A stretch of 64,000 bases of DNA from Clavelina lepadiformis. Its lineage: Eukaryota; Chordata; Ascidiacea; Aplousobranchia; Clavelinidae. Position 1 is the stretch's first letter; each line of letters starts with the position of its first letter. Under the pieces are notes generated by a model. The model made no database searches, was not told the origin of the DNA, and worked only from the letters and a program-made list of their open reading frames with translations. Positions 50,221 to 63,480 of the stretch are shown piece after piece. The translations under genes were made by a program, and so were the position numbers. The stretch is from assembly GCF_947623445.1 (NCBI RefSeq), contig NC_135244.1, positions 17,608,860-17,672,859 on the forward strand. Reading direction: 5' to 3'.

Positions 50221-53200
50221 ATGGCCGACCCAAACGACACACTTGGTCGACTGGCTGGTTTTGGCTTGTTCCAGAAGAGAATAATTGCTGTGTTATTATT
50301 TGCTTCTTTTCTGGCCGGTCCCACGACCTTTATGGGCAGTGTTTTTGCAGTTTATACGCCACCTCATCGGTGCTATGTGCATGAACTGGATGGTCAAGAA
50401 ACTTCCAGTGGAACTAAAAATGATGAGTAGGTAACGGCATTAGGCAAAAAAATATGTTTACTTTTTTTATAGATTTAACCAACCTTTCACCGGCCAAGGT
50501 TTGGCATATAATGAATGCCATCAGTGGTGCGTTTTCTGCGAACGTTTTTCCTGATAAAAAAGCGCGTTTAGGAAATTTCTCCGGTTAAATGTTAACCAAC
50601 TTTAAGTTATCACATGTTAACTGTAGCCTAATGTAAATCTGTCCTCTTGGAGCCAATGCTAATGAGCTTAACCTTGATAACTTTATCTAAACTGCTATTT
50701 ATAAACTTACGATTGTCCACGACCGTAGATGACTTATAGCCCGGGGTTAACTAAGGTCATAGATCAGGAACATCGATATGTAAACTGTTTATAACAGTCG
50801 CTAAGCATAGGTTAGGTGTCAAAATAATACATTTGTTTTTAATTGCTATATGTTATAACTGTCAAGCTAAGTTAACAAAAAAAAATACTTGTAGACGTAG
50901 ACAACTTTATAAAGAAAATAACGACGTGGTAATACTTTTCTCTATTGGTTCCGATTCTGCCCCGTGAAATCAATCCCTAACCGCTGGTCTAGATATAATT
51001 TCTTTAACCACAGTAACACGAGTTTAATTAACCGAGGTTGCATTAACGAACAACAATCCCTTTTCCTAACCCGATTGATCCACCCTATACATTTAATCAC
51101 GTGTTGCGTGGGATACTTTCAGTATGATACAGTCATCTGCTTGTAGTTTATTGGTGATCGGTAGATTCATCCCAATAAACTTAGCGCAGGTATCTTAAGC
51201 CCTGGGCAACTCGATTCCAGCAGTTTATTTAATCGCGTTGGGTACAGCTTAATTCGCTAAGAGTTGGCAAGTTACTGCATATGTTTGAACATGTAAAGTT
51301 ATTTTAGTTAGCGCAAAAGACATACTACATAACAATGGCAAACATGTGTACACACGGAATGGTATTCGTTTTTCAACATAACAGTATTTCATCTGGAAAA
51401 TGAATGAAGGGGTTTTGTAAATCAAACGTACCTTTTTTGAGCGTATATTTTCGATCGTATTGCTTATTGTCAAATAATACCTATTGGCTGTGAATGGACC
51501 TGGTTCTGAGCTAACATGGAACCAGCATTGGTATTTCCATGGAGCTTAAAATTAGTTTAATGTTGTCACAATATATCATAGAAAGACAACTAAGTTGCTG
51601 TCGCCTACTGACCCGAACTTGAGCGACAACATTTCTTGGTACATCCCAGTCGAAGAAGGAGCGGACGATGAATTGCGATGGAGTCGGTGTTACATGTACA
51701 ACAACACAAACGAAGGTAAATTTTCCGCTACACTGAACACACAATTCCATTATGGTCTACAACGTTTTGTTAGAAGATTTTTGTATGAGTTTTTGGTCAG
51801 CAAAATGTACAAATTTTACAGCAAATGTTTCAAACTGCGTAATCGCACTTACAAACATACACGTTAAGTTCAACGGCATGCTTGCCTTTCAGGTAACTCG
51901 ACTACAAATAACACTATAAAATGCAATGAAGGATGGCGCTATTTTGAAGAACCAGGGGAATTTACTGCCGGCATGGAGGCAGGTTGCTTGCAATAGTAAA
52001 ATAAATTTCATAGAAAGCCATGAGAATGAAGAAAGCAAATCTCATTTTCAACTAATCTATTCACAACACTTTGATCTATTTAGTTTGATCTTGTCTGCGA
52101 CAAAGCATGGGTTGTTCCACTTGTCGGCACTTTTCTGATGATAGGACTCATGCTGGGATCGATTATGGGAGGATATGTATCGGACAGGTAAGCAAGATGA
52201 GTTTCATGAAATGTGTAGAAAATATCTTTGTAGTAGACATTAAGACGAAATATTAAATAAATATTAGTCTAAATATCAAACTTATAAATTGCTTAATTCT
52301 GAAGATGAAATTTCTTCTCTCTATAAACGCCTCAAACTCTGCTAAAACTTTGGTCGACAGATTTGGGCGTAAAGTAGCAAGTCTTGCAGGAATAGTAGCA
52401 CTGACAGTAAGCTCATTGTTGATGGCTTTTACGCCTGTTTGGATCGGAATACACCTCATGACACTTGTTCAAAGCTTTTCTAACATCCTCAGAATGGCAT
52501 TTGGAATGGTTTTAAGTAATGCTTTTTGTCCTTTTTCCTAAGCAGTTACATTATTAACTGCAACGAAGTAATTATACATGGTATAGGTTACGATTAAAAT
52601 CTATTATTCTGATGTTTCAGTTAATGAAATTTGTCCAAACAATTATCGCCATCGAATCAGCGTATCGAATATACTCTTGTCAAGTATTGGAGCTGCTTTC
52701 TTACCACTTTTCGCATTTTGTTTTCGCAACTGGAGATACATGACTGGCGCTATAGGCATTGTACAGATTTTTGCTTTACTTCCAGCCATCTTGTAAGTAT
52801 TTTGTACATTTTGGATTAATTCACAGTAAAACAGCTTTTAAATTCGAATCGCTAACGCTTAAAAGATTTGTTAGAATCGTAGTATAACAAAAATGAAACG
52901 TTTACACAAGTTGGTCAGTGTAACCATGATCTCAATTTAGGCTATACTACAGCAACTATAAAACAGCATTATTTCACAATTTACAGCGTCCTTGAAGAAT
53001 CTCCTAGGTGGTTGTGCCAGAATGGGAAAGAAAAACAATACAAAAGGTTGCTTCACAAAGCTGCTAAAGTGAATAAAAACAAGTTGAACGAAACCGAAAT
53101 GTCAGAATTGGAAAATGAACGTTTACGACTGGTAGGACCTACAAGTGAAAGTGATGGACTTAACGCGTAAATTCGTTTTTTGTAATGTGAAATGTATAGT

Positions 53201-54740
53201 CACAGTATCCGTTTAATATAGGATTTCTTTTCATGTGCAGTCTGACAAATCAGGAGAAAAAGACACCAACAAAGAGAAACTGTCTTATCTTCACTTGATT
53301 AAGATACCTTTTCTTCGGAAGAGGATAATAATTTTCAGTTTGGCTTGGTAATTTCTTTAATGCGAACATGATTGAAGTTATATTGTGACATGCAAAGTGT
53401 TGGTAAAGGTTAAATAAGTTGTCTGCTACAAGGCTCGTCGTTAGTCCATTGAGACCTTCCGGCTCAATGGGTTTTTGTTTTAGGCTTTCGGTGTGCAGTT
53501 CCTTTTACGGTCTTTCGCTGAATGCGAACAACTTGAAAGGAAATCGGTATCTTTTATATCTGGGTCTTAGTGGGGCAGAAACGCCTGGTCACATTTTGTC
53601 TATTCTGACCATTCAAAAGATAGGTTGTCGTCTCACGTTTGTCATATTCAACACCATCACAGGGTTTTTTTTGCTGATAACACCTTTACTGCAATCCGGT
53701 ATTTCTGATTTATGCAAAAAAAAACATGTCGGCTAATGTAGTTTATAAATTACTTATAATTAATAATTTAAAAATTACACTTAATATTATCAAAATTTAT
53801 TTGGTAGTAAAACTTGAAGAGTAGTAGATTAGATATTTTTACATTTTATTTATTTATTTATATTCATTTATTACTTGTCATTATTATTGTTTTAGTTCCT
53901 TTTTTATATTTTAATTCTTAATTAATTTATTATTTAATATTTACTATTATTCATTTATCATCATCTATTCATAGTTTTTATATTCATAGAACATACTTTA
54001 AACTAAGTATATTTGCTTGCGTTATCGTATATACAGTAAACAACGTGGCAGTGATTGCTTGCAATGTCGTTGGAAAACTTTTCGCCAGCGGCTGTTTCTC
54101 GCTACTGTACGCGTTCACCGGAGACCTTTTCCCAACACTTCTCAGGAGTCAGTCATATGGCGCTTGTTCATTTGTGGCAAGACTTTCTGGAGGATTGGTT
54201 CCTTTCTTATTATATTTAGGTGAGCATGCTGGTTTTTGCTGCGCTTTTTTCTACATTGAGCAAAGCAACGTAATCTGGTACCATAGTATTTCGGAGTTTT
54301 TGTGCAGTAATAACGCAGCCGTACGTGATAAGCTACTTGCCATTTCCTATGATTAAACGTTAGAACAGTATCTTTTGTGCTGTTTTAAGTCTCGTGCGTT
54401 ACTATGCAGTCCTTATAACCTGACTTATGGCAACCCATTTTGCAGGCATCACATTGCACGAATCCATACCCTACTTGGTGCTGGGGGTGATTTCCGTCGC
54501 CTCTGCTTTTGCTGTGTATTTTTTGCCGGAAACGAAATCACAGCCTTTGCCTGACTCTTTGGAAGACGCTCGACTACAAAGCAGGTAACCCCAAAGATCA
54601 ATAAATGTACTAACTGTAAAGTCATTTGTACAGTCAATTAATTATTTGCTTTTCACGCAAGGATCATATTAATACTAAAGTTCATCAAAAATGTGTATTG
54701 CTGTTTCAGATACAACCAGCGCATTGCTTGTCACAGATGA
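50221..54740 (+). CDS. SLC22-type organic ion transporter B
   Basis: Twelve coding exons: 50221-50426, 51582-51715, 51893-51978, 52084-52187, 52361-52515, 52621-52792, 52987-53131, 53241-53347, 53499-53698, 54037-54219, 54446-54584 and 54710-54740. They total 1662 nt, 553 residues, the usual SLC22 size. The first helix is about 22-42. The extracellular loop (about 43-143) is Cys-containing and followed by FDLVCDKAWVVPL. The MFS signature SDRFGRK is about 175-181, the helix-6 end EESPRWL about 289-295, and the C-terminal FLPETKSQPLPDSLED is typical of the family. The substrate (cation, anion, zwitterion) cannot be told. Exon 3 ends at a GC donor (GAG|GCAGGT, 51979), needed to keep phase with exon 4. 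The start ATG is shared with gene A (MA-PND-LGRLAGFGLFQKR). Confidence 0.88.
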
Positions 54741-57700
54741 TTGTAGGACAGGATATCGTGACTGTCACTTTATTTTGTCACTTGATATTGAACGTTCAAA
54801 GCAATTTTCATGTTCCCTTTATAAGTTAATTCGAAAGTTGTAGCATATTAAAGGTAAACTAAATCTATATTCTAATCTACATCTGATTTCCCAATGCCGA
54901 AATATCTAAACTCGAATTTGTTGTTTAACTCTTATTAAACACATTCTGTTTTATCTACGCTCTTACACACCTTACCTTGCAGCAGGTTGTGCAATCTACT
55001 GTAGTCTACCTTTGTTAAAATAAAGTAGTAACTTTTACAAGGAACATTAGCGTTCCTACTTTTATGTTTTCCAACTTTTTGTTTGTTTGTTTAGGGGATT
55101 TTTGAATAAAATTACTATTAATTACAAAAAAGTTTCATCAAGATAAGTAAATTATCCCTTGATTTTCAGTAATAAATGATTATCTGGTGTATGCATATAG
55201 TTTAAGATATATCGTAGATTTTAAGTGCAGTTTAAAGAACATTAGTTATTCACACAAGAAGGCAAGTATCAACAAGTTAACAATAGCTACTAGCTAGGCT
55301 ACTTTAGATATAGTATATTTTGCTACAGTATATAGATTGCCTACTGTAATAATTAAACTTTAATATAGATTGCCTACTTTTCGCCAAATCAAGCTTTTAT
55401 AAGAGCGACGTACAGTAGTTGTATGTGGAATACACTGGTTAGTGTATACCACAATTATTTTATTATATTGCAATCTAACTCCTAAGAACAATTAGAAGGT
55501 TGTGTATCCTGTCTAGAATTGTCTAAACTTCAGTTGAATAATTACATAATATTAAATATAGATAATCTGTTTAATATTACTTTTTATGCTTTTCATTAAC
55601 TTATTATTACTTCAGACAAACACGAGAAATTATATAAATTTTACTGACAAGAGGAAAGGATTTTAAAAACCCAATTGCCAACAATCGCATTTCTTTTAAT
55701 TACACGAACACTGAAGGGGATCGATTTATTTCGCTCTTGATCATTCGTACTCGCTCACAATTTTCAACTTTTTGTGTGTGTAAAACTGTAAATCATAGCA
55801 TGCAACGGTACATATATACACTGGATGGGAGCATTAAATAAATAGAGTTCCAATTTGAGGCGCAATGCGCTTTATCGATAGGAAATAGTTTGGACTTTTG
55901 GAAACGAAGATTTATAGCTTATGTGTCAATTATAACGATTAATCATTAATGAAAGAACTAAGTTTTAATAAACGCTGTCTATTTTAGAATGACAATGCGG
56001 TTATTAACCACGCAGAAAACGTGCTTTAGCGATTAAGTTGTCAATCACCCAGCGGCTGTTTCGAATTCGGCGAGTTCAGAATGCAACGTGGATAACATGT
56101 TTACAAAATAGGATGACAATTTATGAGGTTATCTTAGTACAATGAGTTTAAAGTGTTAGGTAGATAATATGTTAACGGAACAGATTGTCAATCAACTATT
56201 CTTCGAATGGTTTACAATTATATTGTGAACTGAAAATGGAGTTATGGCAAGTATAACGCTACGCAATAATAGCGCAGTAGATAAAAGATACATAATTATA
56301 ACATCACAACTTGAAAGACAATGGAAATAGCGTCTTCCATATGCTATAGGTCTTATTTTTAGATAATTATCGCGCGTCGGAAGTCACCTCAAAGCCCTTC
56401 GATACAGAGAGGCAATTATCTGTGAGAGGCAGTTTAGAGGTCACAAATGACGACCCTTGCGTTATCACTTGTAGGTGTTTGGAAGCGTCTTCGTAATGAG
56501 GCTCAGCAAGTAATAGCCTTGTAGAAACCGAGATAGCAAAGGTGCACAAAAGTTGTTTGTCGAAAGTTGTACAGCGATTTTCAAGCGTACAGTAGCAAAC
56601 TAAAAAATACGACAAATGCTTGACTGCGCAGTAGTCAGCGTACATACAGCAAGTTTGCGTTTTATAATAAACGCAACAAACGTGAGAACACCGTTGCGTA
56701 GTTGATGAAAAGGTGAATTATGATGAATACGAGTTGTCGAACATTCTAACGTCAACATAAGAACGGAGTTGTTGTGCTCGATCCTGGGCTCATAAGAGTT
56801 AGACCAAATGCTGTAGTGAATCGCAATAACATCGAAGTCGATATTTCAGCTAAATCGTTACACTGTAAGTTTAAAATTAGGCTACACTGCATTCAGCATT
56901 GAGATATTAATGCTTATTCTGCTTTGATTATGTTTACTTCTTGGTCTTTTGAGTTGGCGTCTAATAAGACATGTGCAACAAAATTTTGTTGTCTTAAAAA
57001 TGAGGGGCAAGTCCAGAAACAAGTTGGCCTTAAATCAAAGAGTACTTGTCAGTAAAAACACTGGTGAAAAGATTTGTATCAATATGTAGTGATTAAAAAG
57101 TTATTGCCAAAAATATTTGGCAAAAAAAGCAAAGTCATCGCTTAATTATAACGAAGATCGCGGTTTTTGCAACGTCACAATACTGTAAAACAAACAATAA
57201 GGATGATTTATTTTGGATCAAGTATGAATGTAATGTTTTCTGTGACAGGCAAATAAAGAGTAATAGGTATAAATATAGCGTACTTGAGTACGCTAGCAGT
57301 AGCTAGTACGTACTTAAACAAGAACAATTTGCGTTATATAAGCCTGAACAATCTTACCGTTTGTGTACTTTTACTGGTTAATGTAAATACAGGTAATGTA
57401 AATACAATACAGTACAGTTCAGTCTTGGCTGTTGGCTCTAGCCTGGTAAGGCAACTGCCGTAAAAACAAGAATGCTTTAACATTTTAACGACAGTCATCT
57501 GTGACATTCCTATGCTGAAAATAAACAAATTACCTGCTATTAATTACCCACCTACGGAGACGTATTCCATCCAAAACGCGATAGCTAGCCTACCACATGA
57601 AAAATCGACCCGTCCGGTGGCGTCAGGCGACGACTGAGGCGAGTTCTACGGTACATATAATTAAAAATCTTTTCACCAGCATGTTTACTGACAACTATTC

Positions 57701-58953
57701 TTTGAGGCAAACTTATTTTTGGACTTGCCCCTCACTTTCGGTGATGACAATTTTTATTTATTCTATATGCATGTGGTTGACCAAGATTTAACATTCTTTA
57801 GGATCAACTAATGACTGTATTATAATACCCAATACTCATCCTGTGTTAATACAGTTAGACCTTGCGTATGTGTTGTATGCCGCTGTAACAGTTTTTTGTA
57901 GTTAGGATCCTGCTAGGGTACTTAGTGAAAGCATATATCGCTCGTTTACGGAAAAGCGAGAGGACTTTAGAAAGTCTCACTTGTAAAACAACAACAAATT
58001 CTTGCTTAATTGCAGAAAGCAAAGGCCATCAGCGCGTCAGCGATTTCAAATATACTTTGTGGTAACCACGCCATTCAGTCAAACATGAACGTTGAAGTGA
58101 TATACTGCGTTTGCGTACCTGCTTTAATATTAAAAAAATGGGCAAATGTCTACATTAGGTGGTCGTACACTGCAGAAAACGGGGTTTGAGGCTATTGTCA
58201 AAGAGTACAAAGTTTATGTTTTTCATGACTCGACTCATGAGCAAGGATTTGCTATTAGAGACTGACTATTTCACCATAAGTAGGCCACGCAGCCCGTTGT
58301 TAAAGATTCAAACCATGAAATGTAACCTTGAACGTATGTTTTTTTCTGATGAAATAGTGGCAGCCTTTTTTTTTCAGGCAGCAAGCGTAGGTATACTTAA
58401 AGCTTGGCAACTAGCGATTTGGAAGAATGTATAGTGTTTATTTGTAATACGTGTCTTGTGTTTAGCCCAGTTTTCTCAACCCCGACACCCATTTGAGTTC
58501 GCGTAAGGTTCTGGATGAGTCCGCGAGCACATTAACTTTGGAATTTTTCTTCAACTATTATCTGTACATGTCATATAGTATAAACGTATCTTCTATGCAT
58601 TCTTTGTGATTTCAAAAAAATTTTCACGAGCTTTTAGAACTAGATATACTTTTGTTTAGTCAACGATATGGTTCTGTGGCAAAAGGACGATTTTAAGCCA
58701 GTCGGTTTGAAAGATTTTAGCAAATTAAGCCAAGTTAACTTATTCATTATCAATTAATTGTAAATTATCCTTCTGATGCAGGTGGTAGTATGAGCTTAAT
58801 TTTATCTTTCCATCGAGATTTACAGTGCATGTGTGCTCAATAAATAAATCGCTTTTGCTTTCAAAATTACTTGAGTCCGCGAACATTTATGCTAATGTGG
58901 AAATAGGCTGGATTAGTAAGGTTGAGGAACATTGCTCTAGCAGCCGATACAAT
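54741..58953. other. Intergenic region between SLC22-like genes B and C
   Basis: About 4.2 kb. Apart from AT-rich sequence and short ORFs without splice support I see no gene. The gene C promoter should lie at its right end. Confidence 0.5.
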
Positions 58954-61900
58954 ATGCTTTCGACGGAAGATTACGGATTGTTTCAGATACGAATCACAGT
59001 CGTTGTGTGTGTTATGGCGCTATTCAATGGAGTGGGACTATTTCTTAGCAGCATTTTTGCCGTCTATACACCCCCACATCGCTGTTATGTGGCTGAAATT
59101 GATTCGAACTTGTATCCAGCACCATGCGACTTACGGGACAAGTAAGTGCTGTAGCTTTGTAATTAAAAAAAAACTATGCTCCGCTTTTTATGTCGCTTAT
59201 ATAGTTGTATCGAATATATTCTCGTAACTGCATACAGTCATTTCATACTTTTTTGGTAATAGTTGAAAACGAATGCATGTTTTGGTAAGTCAAGAAAGAA
59301 ACCCTGTAATAGGTTTTTTGAGAACTTAAGGTTAAGCTAATCGAGGCTATAAGCCAAAAGTTTTCTTTAATCGTACAACGGTGCATTGTGTTGTTCAGTA
59401 ACAATTCTATGATCGGAGAGTACATACCAACTCAATGGGACGAAACTTCACAAACAACTGTCGTGAGCAAGTGCAGTCATTATGATTGGAGCAAACCAAA
59501 CGGTAATGGCAAACGTACACCTGATGACGTGATTTACCGTTATCGTGTGCATAGTGTACATACTTATATAATAGCTATAACTTGTTTGCATATCTCCAGC
59601 CGATAATGTTTTGAAGCAGAAACTTAACGAAGTGACGTAAAGCAGTTAGTAATCGCAGTTTTTGCTTTGTTATTGTTTATAAGTCTTGGCGTATATCATT
59701 TGCAAATTCAGCAACTCGTGAAGCTGTGGCTTGCGATAAAGGATGGAAATACTGCCGAAAAAATGAGGTCTATACAGCAACAGTAGAGGTATGATCTAAT
59801 TATCCTAATCTTTGTGTTGGTATTCTACACATACAGGTTTGCGGTATATAGAAATATTACGAAATTAAGCTTAATAACCAATTCCAAACTTACGTAAGGA
59901 GAAACATGTAAATTGTAATCTTGAGATAATTTTCTTAAAAAGGGCCAAATCCTTTGTATTTCCAATCAACCTTTTTTGCACACACGCCAAAAACATTTTG
60001 AATGACGTTATTTTTCCTACTTTGTAGTTTGACCTTGTATGTGATAAAGCTTGGCTTGTGCCCCTGATACCATGCTGCTTAATGCTTGGTAACATGATTG
60101 GCGACATCAGTGGTGGTATGTTTTCGGACAGGTGAATAAAACCACGAAATATTAGGTGTTCTTTTATACCGAAAACAGTTAGTAACAGCTAATTGTAACA
60201 TCAGTTTTGGTAAAAGTTTGTTTCTGCGTGGTTTTAATGTCGGTACGACAGCCATGCTGTAATGTCATGTTGTAATACAATCTTCGGTGTGCTAGACATG
60301 TTTTTATTTTCTGTGCATGAGCAGCTGCATTTTCATGTTTGTTAATACCGTAGGTACGGAAGAAGACTTACCATTATCATTGGCTGGATACTGTTTAGCT
60401 GCAGCATTACTCTTATGGCTGTCACACCAGTTTGGGTCGGTATACACATACTCACTTTCGTTCAAGGCTTGGCCAGCACTTTTAGAACATCGGCTGGCCT
60501 GGTTTTATGTAAGTCGCCATCTTGTTTGGTGCGCAGGTAATCGCGTCAACTGACTACTTGCGTCAACACTGTTTTTCAAACAACTAATGTTGGCTACTTA
60601 TTCTTACAGTGAGCGAAATCTCTCCTAGCAGGCATCGGTACAAAGTATCAATTATAAACGTCGCTTCAATAGCACTGGGAGGGATGTTTTTGCCGCTCAT
60701 AGCATACCTCGTGCCTAACTGGAGGTTCATGACAACAGTCGTCGCCATCTTGCAGCTTTCTGTAGTGGCTCCTAGTTTTTTGTAAGTGTACTACACGGCC
60801 CACGTAACGAATAGGTATAGACCTACTCAATATTAAGCATAACTATATGTGTCAAGTTTGTGGATGTTCGGTAGCCTATAAAACGGCGATTATTTATCGA
60901 ATATTAGTTTTATTCCCTAAAATTGTTTGTTTTTTCGAATTTTTGTTTAGTCGCCAACTACCGCTTTAAAACTTTTTGAACATGATTTTTATCAATATAC
61001 CTGTTTTATAGTACGTCTTAATAGGCTTACTTAAGCTATTGCAAAATATGCGATTAGGAATTTCTTGGTTTGGATTATTTATTATTTTATTCAAGTTTTT
61101 TTTTGCTAAATGCACTTACTGAACAATAGGACGTACGAACCTGTTTGCATTTTTGACATTGTGTCTTGATATAGTGACAGATCGTTGGAACTGTATACAA
61201 GTATTACCAAAACAATAATAATCACTACCGATGGCGATTAATTTCAGGGTCTTGCGCAACTCTTTAAAGTGGTTACTTGAAAATCAAAAGTACCAAGAAG
61301 CTAGAAGCGTGTTGGTCGAATCTTCCAGACTGAACCAAGTAAAGCTAAATCATGACGACCTAGAAAACTTGCAATGGGTAAACAACCATATCTTAGTGAA
61401 GTAACACCTAAAAAGATTCGGATTGTACATTTTAGCAATTTATAAATTAGGGCAGGCGTCAAGGCACTGATGACGATCGTAAGGAACCCCCTCAACCTCC
61501 AAGGGCAAATAGACGGTTTTCATACGTTGACTTTGCTCATATCACTTTCCTCAGAAAACGTGTCTTGATTTTATCACTGGCTTGGTAAAAGAATTGGCAG
61601 CGAAAATCGTGAAACAAGAATTAATCTGTTTACATAATGCTAACTTGACTGCGCTTACAGCTTAAGGATAATTTATCAAAGCATAAGCTATTACGATACT
61701 GCGCATTTTTTCCTGTTGAAGGTTTGCTTCAAGTATGCCGTATTACGGTTTGTCTCTGAACACGAGAAACCTTGAAGGAAATCGCTTCCTAATTTTTCTG
61801 GGAGTGACCGCAATAGAGTTACCCGGTCATCTTTTGGCCTACGTCGTCTTACGCAAAATGGGAAGCCGCAACACATTTATGATTTTGGCCGGGCTATGTG

Positions 61901-63017
61901 GGACTACTTTGCTGATAACCCCATTAGTCCAACAAGGTATTATAATAACTTATTTTTCATAGGTTATCGTTTCTTTGTCTTTTAAGGCTTGTAATGTATA
62001 ATTCTGACATCGGTTGAAATACCAGTAAATAATAATACTTGTCACCGTCGTTAAATGTCCGGTGTAAACCATATCTTGTTCGCGAATTAGTTTTGGGTTA
62101 AAATTTTGTTATTTACCGTATGTGCTCTGTAGCCAGCAAGCTACGACTGATAGTTTGCAATATGATTGGAAAGCTATTTGCCAGCGGTTGCTTTTCTTTG
62201 CTCTACACATTCACCGGCGAATTATTTCCAACATTATTGAGAACCCAGAGCTATGGAATTTGTTCTTTTGCTGCTAGATGTGCTGGTGTGATTGTGCCAT
62301 ACTTATTGTACCTCGGTATGATTTACTTTAAATTTGTGGCGTATATATTTTTTGAAAGTGTTCACTGTTGTGCAGAGTTGTAAACGGGCCATATATTGTT
62401 AACCCGAACCCGATCATTTATTTAAAGCCCGAATTGGGCCCGAAAGTTAATTTTACTGAATGAATCAAAATCATCATTTTTTGATGCCATTGTATGACTG
62501 TCGTCATTTCTAAGTTGCGCGTTCCGCTCTGCGGGTGGTTTTCAACTCTATGCGTGCATGCACATTCGTACCACGAAAGTGAAATTACGACGCAACGCTG
62601 TCGTGGCTGTTGCAGAGTGTAAATAGAAATTCGGGTCCGAATGTGGTCCGATTATATTTTCAAGCTTAAGCCCGAACCCGAACCCGACCCCAAAAACCCG
62701 GCCCGACTTACAACTTTGCTGTGATGTATATTTCCTTTCTTTAAAATTACTTATCGAATAGTCCGTTATTAACTTAGTAGCATTTTCTTGGCCTTTTTTG
62801 ACGAAAATTTGTTATTATAACTGTACTCAGCATGCTATGTAGTTTGTACTTATAGCAATTCTCTTTACAAAAAGGTAACCACATCCACGGTTTACCGTAC
62901 TTAGTTATGGGATGCTTGATGATAGGAGCTGTTCTGTTGATGTGCTTCTTACCTTCCACGAAATCATTAACTCTGCCCGATACCATCGAAGAGGCAAAAT
63001 TACAAGATTACTGGTAA
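58954..63017 (+). CDS. SLC22-type organic ion transporter C
   Basis: Eleven coding exons: 58954-59141, 59399-59502, 59712-59788, 60028-60131, 60354-60508, 60610-60781, 61248-61377, 61451-61584, 61734-61936, 62133-62315 and 62875-63017. They total 1593 nt, 530 residues, in frame. It shares with A and B the FAVYTPPHRCYV junction, FDLVCDKAWLVPL, SDRYGRR (MFS signature), YYGLSLNTRNLEGNRF, LFASGCFSLLYTFTGELFPT and a final LPDTIEEAKLQD. It differs by RNSLKWL where most members have E-S-x-x-W-L, and by a longer exon 8 (134 against 107 nt). An upstream in-frame ATG at 58828 would add 42 residues; I chose 58954 because it gives an N-terminus like A and B. The final exon ends in TGG TAA, replacing the short twelfth exon of A and B. 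Confidence 0.87.
62373..62718. mobile_element. hAT-like MITE in the last intron of SLC22-like gene C
   Basis: The 346-bp element begins cagagttgtaaacgggcc and ends with the inverted ggcccgacttacaactttg. The flanking octamers ctgttgtg and ctgtgatg match at six of eight positions, compatible with an old 8-bp duplication. The interior is rich in cccgaaccc words near both ends. Confidence 0.55.
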
Positions 63018-63279
63018 CATTTTCGCTTTGCTGATTACCTTTTGCATGATAGTAGGAATAAAAACATTGAGTTAACTTTGATATGGTTATAACTACATTG
63101 TAATGTTTCTGTCAATGCCAATTTCTTGACTTATATACTAATCCAACAAACATTATGGGCATCGTAACGCTTCGACGAATAGGAGCCGTTTTTTGCTTAA
63201 TTACCTGGCACATACCGTTCTATTTGTTTTTTCTGTTGTTTCAAACTATTTTTAAAAAGCGGTTGCTTGTAGCACTTGC

Positions 63280-63480
63280 TCCTATTCATTGGACCTGGTG
63301 GACAGTTCCAAAATCGAGCAACACTATACAAAAAATCAAAAAAACAAAAACATGTTTGACAATCGGAACTTGCGCAAAGGCTAGCTCACTAATCGGGGCT
63401 CGAACGATGAGGAAACATCGCCGGGTTTAAGTCGAGAAAGGATTTTCCTCAGTCCGGGGATAAAGCTTATCACACCATAA
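63280..63480. repeat. Dispersed repeat, second copy of the 44.6-kb element
   Basis: An a-rich run is followed by sequence matching 44600-44740: gcgcaaaggctagctca, cggggctcgaacgatgag, catcgccggg and cctcagtccggggataaag. On the minus strand gttcgagcccc resembles a pol III B box, so a tRNA-derived SINE is possible. Confidence 0.6.
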
